From JANWXD01 sp035575135 (GTDB taxonomy: Bacteria; Acidobacteriota; Terriglobia; Bryobacterales; Bryobacteraceae), in the NCBI GenBank assembly GCA_035575135.1, contig DATLYE010000023.1, forward strand, positions 62,001-126,000: 64,000 bases of DNA. Reading direction: 5' to 3'. Below the pieces are notes generated by a model. That model made no database searches and was not told the origin of the DNA. It saw only the letters and a program-made list of their open reading frames with translations. Every line of letters starts with the position of its first letter. Position 1 is the stretch's first letter. A program made the translations under genes and the position numbers. This document shows positions 43,339 to 50,856 of this stretch, in pieces.

Positions 43339-45086
43339 CTGACCCTCAGCACCAGCAGCGTCTGATCGTCGGAGATTTCGTTTCCATCCGCGAATGCATC
43401 CAGACTGCGAAACACCGCTTCGACCAGGCGCCCGGGCGGCTCGCGCCAGTTGCGCTCGAGCACTTCGGTGAGCCGCCGCTTGCCGTACTCCTCACCGGCC
43501 GCATTCTGCTGGTCCACGACGCCGTCCGAGTAAATCACCACCACGTCGCCGGGCCGTGCCGCAAAAGCCGTTTCTTCGTACTCTTGCGTCTCGAGCAGGC
43601 CCAGCGGGATGCCCTCGGCGCGCGGCCGGATGATCTGACCCTCGCGGCAGATCAGCGGCGGCAGGCTCCCCGCATTGGCCATGGTCAGCGCCCGCCGCGA
43701 AGGCTCCCACAACAGCACGAGCAGCGTTACGTAGCGCGCATCCACGCGACGCTCGATCAAAGCCTGGTTGAGCGACTGCATCAGAGCCGCCGGGCGGCAA
43801 GTCTGGGGCGCCAGAGTGCGCAGCAGGCCGCTCACCATCGCCCCGTAGAGGGCGGCCGGCGCACCTTTACCGCTCACGTCGCCCGCCGCAATCAGCACAT
43901 GCTCGTGGTTGTGGGTGAAGAAATCGTAGAGGTCGCCGCTGATCTGCCGTGCCGGCCGCAAGCCCACTGCCGTCTCCAGACCCTCGATCTCGGGAGCCTG
44001 CTTGGGCAGCAGCACGAGCTGCAATTCGCGTGCGGCAGCCAGATCCTGCTCCATGCGGCGCTCCCGCTCGGCGAGCTCCTCGTACAGCCGCGCGTTTTCC
44101 ACGGAATTGGCCACCTGGGGCGCCAGCAGCGACAGGGTGCGCACGTGATCTTCCGTGAAGAACCCGATGTGCTCGCTTTCCAGATCCATGACGCCGATCA
44201 CGCGGCCGCGGGCGATCAGGGGCACGGCCACCTCCGAGCGGATGTCCGGGTGGGAGGGGATGTAGCGCGGGTCGGCCAGGGTGTCGTCCACTTTGATGAC
44301 CTGGCGAGCCTCGACGGCCGCCCCGGTAATCCCCTTGCCGAGCGGGATGTTATCCAGCCGCGCCCGCTCGTCGTAACGGTAGCTGAAGCGGTGCCGCAAC
44401 AAGCGCCGCTGCTCGTCCACCAGCAGTACGCTGAAGGAATCGTAGGGGATCAGCGCGCGAATCCCTTCGGCGATCCGCCCGAGCACTTCATCCAGGCTCA
44501 GCGTGGAGGAGAATTCCTGCGACAGTCGCGCCAGCGTGCGCAGCGTGCGGTTCTGGCGCTCGACGCGCCGGTAGAGCCGAGCGTTGTCAATGGCGGAGGC
44601 CACGCGGGAGGCGATCAGGCGCAGCATCGAGCGCTCGTATTCGCCGTAGGCGTTGAGCCGCGTGGACTGGATGTCAATGACGCCCACCAGCTTGTTGCGC
44701 GCCACCATCGGCACCGCCAACTCCGAGCGCACCACGTCCACGGCGTTCAGATAGCGGGGATCCTTGCGCACGTCGCCCACGAGCACCGGCTCACGTCTCT
44801 CGGCTGCGTAGCCGGTGATCCCTTGGCCCAGCGGAATCCGCAAATTCCGCACCACCTCTTCCCGGTGGCCGATGGCGTAGCGGATGCGCAATTCGTTGCG
44901 CTTCTCGCTGTAGAGCAGGATGGCGAACAGTTCGAACGGGATCACCTTGCGCACGATGTCGGCGACGTTGGCCAGCAGCCGGTCCAGATCCAGGGTCTCG
45001 GAGGTGACCGCCGCCACCTCGAGGAGAAAATCGAGGAGTTCCGAACGCTGCCGGAAGCGGGTTGCGGTGTGGGCGGAATCGGACAT
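43335..45086 (-). CDS. GAF-GAF-PP2C (SpoIIE/RsbU-type) serine phosphatase
   Basis: A 583-residue cytosolic signalling protein. Two GAF domains (about residues 20-165 and 190-335) share the blocks LGQGITGYAAE and LGKGITGAAVE, each followed by a nearby SELAVPMVA or SEVAVPLIARG. They are joined by helices to a PP2C/SpoIIE domain (about 375-583) with metal Asp residues in GDLYDFF, GDVSGKG, VIYSDGVVDQQN and the C-terminal SDDQTLLVLRV. Such proteins dephosphorylate anti-sigma antagonists in response to small molecules; no rsbV or rsbW homologue is nearby. It starts 10 bases after deoC. Confidence 0.9.
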   Translation of the reverse strand: MSDSAHTATRFRQRSELLDFLLEVAAVTSETLDLDRLLANVADIVRKVIPFELFAILLYSEKRNELRIRYAIGHREEVVRNLRIPLGQGITGYAAERREPVLVGDVRKDPRYLNAVDVVRSELAVPMVARNKLVGVIDIQSTRLNAYGEYERSMLRLIASRVASAIDNARLYRRVERQNRTLRTLARLSQEFSSTLSLDEVLGRIAEGIRALIPYDSFSVLLVDEQRRLLRHRFSYRYDERARLDNIPLGKGITGAAVEARQVIKVDDTLADPRYIPSHPDIRSEVAVPLIARGRVIGVMDLESEHIGFFTEDHVRTLSLLAPQVANSVENARLYEELAERERRMEQDLAAARELQLVLLPKQAPEIEGLETAVGLRPARQISGDLYDFFTHNHEHVLIAAGDVSGKGAPAALYGAMVSGLLRTLAPQTCRPAALMQSLNQALIERRVDARYVTLLVLLWEPSRRALTMANAGSLPPLICREGQIIRPRAEGIPLGLLETQEYEETAFAARPGDVVVIYSDGVVDQQNAAGEEYGKRRLTEVLERNWREPPGRLVEAVFRSLDAFADGNEISDDQTLLVLRVR

Positions 45087-45096
45087 GGCGAACCCG

Positions 45097-45966
45097 TCAG
45101 GCAGCGCCTTCGACGATCCGCACGCTGGCGCTGGCGCCGATGCGCGTCGCGCCCGCCGCCACCATACGCCGCAACTGCTCCAGAGTGCGGATGCCGCCCG
45201 CCGCCTTCACTCCCATCTCCGGTCCCACCACCTGGCGCATGAGGGCCACATCCTCGACCGTGGCGCCGCCCGGACCGAAGCCCGTCGAGGTCTTGACGAA
45301 ATCCGCACCGGCCAGTTTGGCCAGAACGCAGGCGATCACTTTCTGCCGGTGGTCGAGCAGCGCCGTCTCCAGAATCACTTTGACGAGCGCCCCGGCGCGG
45401 TGGCAGACCTCAACGACCGACTGAATGTCGATCTTCACCGTGTCGTAGTCCGCCGAGCGGAGCGCTCCGATGTTGATGACCATGTCCACTTCGCTTGCCC
45501 CGGCCCGGACGGCCGCCTCGGCCTCGGCGCGCTTGATCTCCGTCATGCTGGCGCCCAGCGGGAACCCCGCAACCGTGCATACCTTCACAGAGGTGCCGCG
45601 GAGAGCCGCCGCGGCCAGCGGCACCCAGTAAGGATTGACGCAAACCGTGGCGAAGCCGTACTGGCGCGCCTCCCTGCAGAGCTGCAGCACGTCGCTGCGC
45701 ATGGCTTCCGGCCGCAGCAACGTGTGGTCAATCAGGCCCGCGATGGATGGTTCCGCAGCTGCCGCCGCGGGGCAGCATGACAGGCGCGCGGCTCCGGCCG
45801 CCGCCATCAGGCGGGCGTTGGCCGCACAGGTTGCGGCGTCGGGCGCGTCGCACCCCGTACAGCACGCCATACCCGCGGCGGACTGCCGCGCGGCCGAGCC
45901 GGCCAGCCGGGCGAGGATCTCGTCGCCGATGGCCGCTACGATTCGCTGGAATTCGGGCTCGTCCAA
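45097..45966 (-). CDS. deoC: Deoxyribose-phosphate aldolase with microcompartment-like N-terminal extension
   Basis: A class I aldolase that cleaves 2-deoxyribose 5-phosphate to glyceraldehyde 3-phosphate and acetaldehyde. The family domain starts at IDHTLLRP (79-86). The Schiff-base Lys225 (FVKTSTGF) and Lys254 (GVKAAGGIR) are both kept. About 78 extra residues precede it: an amphipathic helix (FQRIVAAIGDEILARL, 6-21), a small-residue linker, and a Cys cluster (Cys35, 36, 39, 47, 64, 65). Helix plus linker resembles the encapsulation peptides of microcompartment cargo. TTG 45966 is the preferred start, overlapping rpiB by 31 bases; an ATG at residue 33 would lose the helix. Confidence 0.88.
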   Translation of the reverse strand: MDEPEFQRIVAAIGDEILARLAGSAARQSAAGMACCTGCDAPDAATCAANARLMAAAGAARLSCCPAAAAAEPSIAGLIDHTLLRPEAMRSDVLQLCREARQYGFATVCVNPYWVPLAAAALRGTSVKVCTVAGFPLGASMTEIKRAEAEAAVRAGASEVDMVINIGALRSADYDTVKIDIQSVVEVCHRAGALVKVILETALLDHRQKVIACVLAKLAGADFVKTSTGFGPGGATVEDVALMRQVVGPEMGVKAAGGIRTLEQLRRMVAAGATRIGASASVRIVEGAA

Positions 45967-46574
45967 TTTCGATATTGCTGTTCGATCTCGGAGATCTTCT
46001 GGATTCGAAGGGAGTGTCTGCCACCGGCGAACGGCGCCGTCAGCCAAGTGCGGAGCACCTCTTCGGCCTGGCTCGCCGTCAGCAGGCGGCTTCCCAGAGT
46101 CAGAACATTGGTGTCGTTGTGCTCCCTGCTGGCGCGGGCGGAAGCCTTATCATAGCACGGTGCCGCGCGGATCCCCGGAATCTTGTTAGCGGCGATGGCC
46201 GATCCCACACCCGCTCCGTCCACAACGATGCCGCGCGCCGCGCGTCCGGCCGCCACCAGCTCCGCCACCTGGCGGGCCACGTCCGGATAATCGGCGGGTG
46301 TCTCCTCGTAGACGCCGACATCACGCACGAAATAGCCGTGTTCCTCCAGGACCGGCTTCAAAGCTTCCTTCAGGCGGTAACCGGCGTGGTCCGCCCCGAT
46401 TGCAACCGTGCGATCGGGCGGGGCGAGGCCCGAAAGCTCGCCAGCCGCCACCTCGACGATCGTCACTCCGCGTTCCTCGGCCAGCTCGCGCGCCAACGGT
46501 GTGACAATCGAGCCCGCAGCCACGCGCAGTTCGCCCGCAAGCGGCACGTCGCGCGTAGTGATGACGGGGGGCAT
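45936..46574 (-). CDS. rpiB: RpiB/LacAB-family sugar-phosphate isomerase with N-terminal extension
   Basis: A 212-residue protein. The RpiB fold starts at VAIGADHAGYRLKE (57-70) and includes EHNDTNVLTLG (151-161). Two oddities stand out. First, 55 extra residues precede the fold, with GELRVAAGSIVTPLARELAEERG (14-36); this pattern is familiar from microcompartment-associated enzymes and EutQ-like N-termini. Second, the catalytic Cys of the usual CGTG loop is Asp119 (VDGAGVGSAIAANK), with Ala for Thr. It would interconvert ribose or ribulose 5-phosphate, or a related sugar phosphate. The deoC start lies inside its 3' end, so the two are coupled. TACAAT ends nine bases before ATG 46574. Confidence 0.87.
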   Translation of the reverse strand: MPPVITTRDVPLAGELRVAAGSIVTPLARELAEERGVTIVEVAAGELSGLAPPDRTVAIGADHAGYRLKEALKPVLEEHGYFVRDVGVYEETPADYPDVARQVAELVAAGRAARGIVVDGAGVGSAIAANKIPGIRAAPCYDKASARASREHNDTNVLTLGSRLLTASQAEEVLRTWLTAPFAGGRHSLRIQKISEIEQQYRNWTSPNSSES

Positions 46575-46583
46575 GGAAGCACC

Positions 46584-46589
46584 ATTGTA
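46584..46589 (-). promoter_or_regulatory. TACAAT -10-like element before rpiB
   Basis: TACAAT on the minus strand ends nine bases before the rpiB start codon, predicting a leader of two to three bases at most. It would drive rpiB-deoC-SpoIIE phosphatase-lysA. Confidence 0.4.
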
Positions 46590-46606
46590 CCGGATCGCTT
46601 CGCACG

Positions 46607-47368
46607 CTAACTGCGGGCCAGCCACCAGAGGTTTTCCGCACCGATAACCGCGCCGGCGACCATCACCGAAGCGGCGAAGGCCCGCCGCAGCCCTCGATCG
46701 GAAAACCGGCCGGCCAGCCGCAGGCCGGCTTGTAACCCCAGCAAGGCCATCGCCAGGAATGCCAGCGTGAGCGGCGCGTCCACCGGAGCATGACTCCATT
46801 GACCGGCGAAGCCCGCGGCGCAGTTGAGCGCAATGACGGCCAAGGACGTTCCGGTGGCCGTACCCATTTCGAGTCCCGCCACCAGCACGAGCGCCGGCAC
46901 GATCAGGAAGCCTCCTCCGACGCCCAGAAAGCCTGTGAGTGCGCCGACGGCGGCTCCCGCCAGCAGACACCGCAGCGGGCGGCAGCGTCCCGCAGCAGGA
47001 TAGTCCCTTCGTCCGTGCAGCATGGAGGCGCCTACGGCGAGCATCACGGCGGCGAACAGCAGCATCAGAACGCGGGGCGGTACGCGGTGCGTCAGGCCCG
47101 CGCCCAGATACGCTCCCACGGCGCCCGCTGCGATGAAGTACAGCATGGCACGCAGGTGGAGGCGCCGCCGGCGGTACTGCTGAATCGCTCCCACCAGACT
47201 GGTGCCGCCCACAATCGCCAGCGACATAGCTACGGCGTTACGGACCGGAATGCCGGCGGCGTACACCAGTACGGGCACGGCTACGATCGAACCTCCGCTT
47301 CCCAGCAGACCGAGGGAGAGACCCACCAGCCCGGTCAGCAGCATCGCGATCCACTCCCCCGCATCCAT
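46607..47368 (-). CDS. TauE/SafE-family anion exporter
   Basis: A 253-residue membrane protein with about eight hydrophobic helices in two related halves. Each half carries the TauE Gly-rich signature: GLLGSGGSIVAVPVLVY near residue 21 and GFLGVGGGFLIVPALVL near 145. Family members export sulfite or organosulfonates and related anions. The start is ATG 47368, with AGGAAG just upstream. It lies 32 bases before rpiB on the same strand, but rpiB seems to have its own promoter. The substrate is unknown. Confidence 0.85.
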   Translation of the reverse strand: MDAGEWIAMLLTGLVGLSLGLLGSGGSIVAVPVLVYAAGIPVRNAVAMSLAIVGGTSLVGAIQQYRRRRLHLRAMLYFIAAGAVGAYLGAGLTHRVPPRVLMLLFAAVMLAVGASMLHGRRDYPAAGRCRPLRCLLAGAAVGALTGFLGVGGGFLIVPALVLVAGLEMGTATGTSLAVIALNCAAGFAGQWSHAPVDAPLTLAFLAMALLGLQAGLRLAGRFSDRGLRRAFAASVMVAGAVIGAENLWWLARS

Positions 47369-47524
47369 CTTCCTGTGAGAAAGCCCGGTCCCCAGTTCAG
47401 AAGAGCACAAATCCCGGGCTCATGCAAGCCGGATGCGCGGAGGTTTGCGGGTCCGGAAACGGTGGCGCTGAAAGCCGCCCGGACCCGCGGAGAGGACTAA
47501 GAGAGATCGGGATTGGAGAACGAG

Positions 47525-47707
47525 TTACGGAGTTTTCTTCTCCTCCTTTTTCTCTTGCTCAGTAGTCTTTTCTTTCTTCGTCTTCTTGCTCTTCTTGGCG
47601 GCCTTCTCCGTCTGCTGTTCCTGGGTCGCCGTCTGAGCCTGCTGGGCTGCAAACGTGGCCGGAACAGTCAGGCCTGCCAGAGCCAGTAACATCAACAGCT
47701 TCTTCAT
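47525..47707 (-). CDS. Exported Lys/Glu-rich 60-residue protein
   Basis: A 60-residue product with a signal peptide (MKKLLMLLALAGLTVPATFA; cleavage after FA-AQQ). The mature part is about 40 residues, almost all Gln, Thr, Lys and Glu, so it should be disordered and highly soluble. The Shine-Dalgarno AAGGAGGTG is an almost full match to the 16S tail, seven bases before the ATG, which predicts strong translation. No homologue is recognised. It is divergent from a NarL-type sensor kinase. The gap 47708-47925 holds no other gene; a GGGC/GCCC inverted repeat sits just upstream of the ribosome site. Confidence 0.65.
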   Translation of the reverse strand: MKKLLMLLALAGLTVPATFAAQQAQTATQEQQTEKAAKKSKKTKKEKTTEQEKKEEKKTP

Positions 47708-47925
47708 GAATCACACCTCCTTGTGACGGGCGTCTGCTTGGCCCGCCACTTACGATCTTGCGGCGCAGGGGCTGCGGCGGGGAATAGCCTGCTCGGGCTA
47801 GGAAGCTCACCGAAATGGGATGAGGGGCAGTGGCACGGCGTCTAACCCCAGCGGGGTCTTGGAACTAGCCCGGACAGGGGATACGGCGCAGGGGCTTTCC
47901 GCGCGAAACTAGAAAAAGGACGACC

Positions 47926-49323
47926 ATGCACGACGTGTCCGAATGGCTGCCCCGCCTGCCAAGACTCTTCGGCGGCCAGTCCCGGCGTGCGGCCGTCCAG
48001 ATCCGGGACGTCACCCACCGCAACATCCTGCGCGTATTGCTCGCAGGATTCACGCTGGTGATCCTGCTGCTCTTGGCGGCCGGTTACGTGGGCGTGCGCA
48101 GTATCCGCTCCATACGGGAAAACGCGTCCACGATGGTGGAAGAGCAGGCCGAGACCAGCCGGCTGATCGAAGAGGTCCGCCGCGAGCAAAGGGCGCTGAA
48201 CGCGGTGCTCTACAATCTGGCGCGGGGCCCGGAATCGGTGGATCGGGATGAGATCCTCTCCCAACTCAAGGCGACCGCCGAGAACGTCCGGCATATCCTC
48301 GAGGAAACGGAAGGCACGGCCGAGGAGAGGCTGGGACAAGAACTGCGCCAGGCCACCGAAGCCTTCACCGCCGAAGCCACGCGCCTGCTGGCGCAGGAGG
48401 CTCCCACGACGCTGCTGTCGCGCGATCTGATCCGGCGCCACCAGCAGGTGCTGCAGATCGTGACGCGGCTCATGGCTTCGAGCCACGAAAAGGCGCAAGC
48501 GGCTCAGCAGATGATTGACCAACAATCGCAACAGCTCTTCAGCCGTTCCTTTTCGCTGCTCGGCGCCTGCCTGCTGCTGGCGGCGGTTTTTGCGACGCTC
48601 ACGGTACGGGTGGCGTCGGACCTCTTTCGCAAGATGGAGTGGCAGGCCAGCGAACTGAGTCGCGTTTCCTGGTACCTGATGGAACATCAGGAGACGACGG
48701 CGCGGCGTTTCTCCCACGAGCTGCACGACGAACTCGGCCAGTCGCTCACAGCCGTCAAAGCCAACCTGGTTTCGCTGGCCTCCCAGGGCGTGAGCTCTCC
48801 GGCGCTCGACGACTGCCTGCGTCTGGTGGAGGAGGCGCTGCGCAACGTGCGGGAGCTGTCTCACCTCCTGCGCCCCATCATTTTGGACGACTTCGGACTG
48901 GATGCCGGCCTGCGGTGGCTCGCCGAGCGGTTCGCCCAGCGTACCGGAATCGAAGTGAACTACACTTCCCGTTTCCACGAACGCCTTCCCGACGAGACGG
49001 AAACCCACCTGTTCCGCATCGCGCAGGAGGCGCTCACCAATGTGGCGCGCCATTCGGGGGCCACCCAGGTGAGCATGGAGCTGGGAGCCGAGGGCGGTGA
49101 GCTGTGGCTGCGGATTCGGGACAACGGCCGGGGCCTGCCCGAGGCCGCGGCTTTCGAATCCGGCATGGGCATGACGGGCATGCGTGCCCGGGCCCGTAGC
49201 GCCGGCGGAGAGTTGCGTGTCTGCTCCACGCCCGGTGCGGGGGTGGAAATCCAGGCTCGCGTGCCGTTGAGGACCGTGCGTCATGAACCACAACAAGAAG
49301 ATTCGTATCTTGCTCGCCGATGA
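47926..49323 (+). CDS. NarL-type membrane sensor histidine kinase (HisKA_3)
   Basis: A 465-residue kinase. A first membrane helix lies at about 34-57 (LRVLLAGFTLVILLLLAAGYV). A helical four-helix-bundle-like periplasmic domain of about 145 residues follows, and a second helix lies near 206-225. The dimerisation domain has RRFSHELHDELGQSLTAVKANL near 260, the HisKA_3 box with the phospho-His. The HATPase domain follows (IAQEALTNVARHS, IRDNGRGLPE, GMGMTGMRARA). It overlaps the LuxR-type regulator gene by 41 bases, so the two form a cognate pair. The ligand is unknown. Confidence 0.92.
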   Translation: MHDVSEWLPRLPRLFGGQSRRAAVQIRDVTHRNILRVLLAGFTLVILLLLAAGYVGVRSIRSIRENASTMVEEQAETSRLIEEVRREQRALNAVLYNLARGPESVDRDEILSQLKATAENVRHILEETEGTAEERLGQELRQATEAFTAEATRLLAQEAPTTLLSRDLIRRHQQVLQIVTRLMASSHEKAQAAQQMIDQQSQQLFSRSFSLLGACLLLAAVFATLTVRVASDLFRKMEWQASELSRVSWYLMEHQETTARRFSHELHDELGQSLTAVKANLVSLASQGVSSPALDDCLRLVEEALRNVRELSHLLRPIILDDFGLDAGLRWLAERFAQRTGIEVNYTSRFHERLPDETETHLFRIAQEALTNVARHSGATQVSMELGAEGGELWLRIRDNGRGLPEAAAFESGMGMTGMRARARSAGGELRVCSTPGAGVEIQARVPLRTVRHEPQQEDSYLARR

Positions 49324-49927
49324 TCACGCGCTCGTGCGCCAGGGTTTCCGGTTGATTCTGGAGACCCAGCCGGATATGGAGGTGGTGGGCGAGGCGGCCA
49401 ACGGGCGCGAGGCGGTGGAGCTGGCGCAACGCATCTCCCCGGATGTGGTGATCATGGATGTGGGCATGCCGGAGATGGGGGGCATCGAGGCGACGCGGCG
49501 TCTGGCGCAGTGCTGTCCGCGTACGGCCGTGCTGGCGCTGAGCATGCACAAAGACTCGGTCTATGTGCGCGAGATTTTGCGCGCAGGCGCCCGCGGCTAC
49601 CTGCTCAAGGACGCCTTCGACCGCGACCTGCTCGCAGCCGTGCGCGCCGTGGCCCGGGGCGAAGGCTATCTGAGCCCCGCCGTCTCGGAGGCGGTTCTGA
49701 GCGACTACCGCCGCAGCGTCTCCGATCCTCTGGACCTGCTGACGAGTCGCGAACGGGAGGTGCTCCAGCTTCTGGCCGAGGGCAAGACGAACAAAGAAAT
49801 CGCCTCGATGCTGAACCTGAGCATTTACACTGTGGATGCGCACCGCGGCCGCATCATGGAGAAGCTGAACTTGCACAGCATCGGCGAGCTCGTGCGGTTT
49901 GCTTTGCGTCACGGTCTGGTGGACTGA
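49283..49927 (+). CDS. NarL/LuxR-family response regulator
   Basis: A 214-residue regulator. The receiver domain has DD at 13-14, phospho-acceptor Asp59 in VIMDVGMPEMGG, and the Lys in GYLLKDAF. The LuxR-type helix-turn-helix spans about 150-210 (LTSREREVLQLLAEGKTNKEIASMLNLSIYTVDAHR). It is the partner of the overlapping upstream kinase. It converges on the ABC permease gene, five bases from its stop. Targets are unknown; the divergent Lys/Glu-rich peptide gene is a candidate. Confidence 0.93.
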   Translation: MNHNKKIRILLADDHALVRQGFRLILETQPDMEVVGEAANGREAVELAQRISPDVVIMDVGMPEMGGIEATRRLAQCCPRTAVLALSMHKDSVYVREILRAGARGYLLKDAFDRDLLAAVRAVARGEGYLSPAVSEAVLSDYRRSVSDPLDLLTSREREVLQLLAEGKTNKEIASMLNLSIYTVDAHRGRIMEKLNLHSIGELVRFALRHGLVD

Positions 49928-49932
49928 CGCCT

Positions 49933-50856
49933 TCAGCGGGCGAGCTTGCGTTTGCGGAGTTCGTCTACGGTGACGGCCAGAATGATGACGGCGCCGATGA
50001 TGGCCTGCTGCAAGTAAGGCGAGATGCCGAGCAGGTCGCTGCCGTTCGACAACAGGCCCATGATGAAGGCGCCGATCAGGGTGCCGATCACGCTGCCCTC
50101 GCCGCCGCGCAGACTGCCGCCTCCGATGACCACCGCGGCGATCACCTGAAGTTCGTAGCCCTGGCCGGCGGTGGGCTGGCCGGTCATCAGGCGCGAAGCC
50201 TCGATCATTCCGGCCAGGCCCGTCAGCAGCCCGCAGATGGCGTAGACCGCCGTGGTATGAAACGCCACCGGGATGCCGGCGTAGAGCGCCGCCTCCGGAT
50301 TGCTTCCGATGGCGAAGGCGTAGCGTCCCAGGCGCGTGTGCTCCAGCAGGAAGTGCGTGACCGCGGCGCAGACTACCAGGATCCAGAGCACGAAAGGCAC
50401 GCCCAGCAGGTTGCCTTCGCCCAGATAGGAAAACTCCTGGGGGATACGGTGCACCGGCAAGCCGTTGGAGATGATCAGGGTCAGGCCGCGCACGATGCCA
50501 AGCGTGCCCAGCGTGACGATAAAGGGTGCAATCTTTAGCCGCGTGATGAGCAGCCCGTTGATGAGTCCCCAGAACAAACCCACGAGGATGCCGATGGCGA
50601 TGCCGGCCGGGATGGGATAGCCGCGTTCCATGGCCATGGTGCCGAGCAGCCCCGCCATGGCCAGGATGGCGCCCACCGAAAGGTCAATGCCGCCGGCGAT
50701 GATCACCATGGTCATGCCGAGCGCCATGACGTTAATGACGGCGGTCTGGCGCACTACACTCGCCAGGTTCGTTTTGGTGAGGAAGTAGGGCGATGCGATG
50801 GACAGCCCCACGAACAGAATCACGAGGCTCAGGGAAGGTAGCAGGCGCTGGATCAT
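49933..50856 (-). CDS. Ribose-type ABC transporter permease (RbsC-like)
   Basis: A 307-residue permease with about nine to ten hydrophobic helices and the family block near the C-terminus (VVIGGGSLRGGEGSVIGTLIGAFIMGLLSNGSDLLG). The N-terminal half has the GGIDLSVGAILAMAG block typical of RbsC/XylH-type permeases. It forms the channel of a CUT2 sugar importer with the upstream ATPase, which it overlaps by four bases (ATGA). The transported compound may be ribose, another pentose or a related molecule. No substrate-binding protein gene lies in the window. Confidence 0.9.
   Translation of the reverse strand: MIQRLLPSLSLVILFVGLSIASPYFLTKTNLASVVRQTAVINVMALGMTMVIIAGGIDLSVGAILAMAGLLGTMAMERGYPIPAGIAIGILVGLFWGLINGLLITRLKIAPFIVTLGTLGIVRGLTLIISNGLPVHRIPQEFSYLGEGNLLGVPFVLWILVVCAAVTHFLLEHTRLGRYAFAIGSNPEAALYAGIPVAFHTTAVYAICGLLTGLAGMIEASRLMTGQPTAGQGYELQVIAAVVIGGGSLRGGEGSVIGTLIGAFIMGLLSNGSDLLGISPYLQQAIIGAVIILAVTVDELRKRKLAR

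Noticed and set aside
45097..46574. A complete microcompartment locus
   Set aside because: No shell protein of either type was found in the whole window; only cargo-like enzymes are present.
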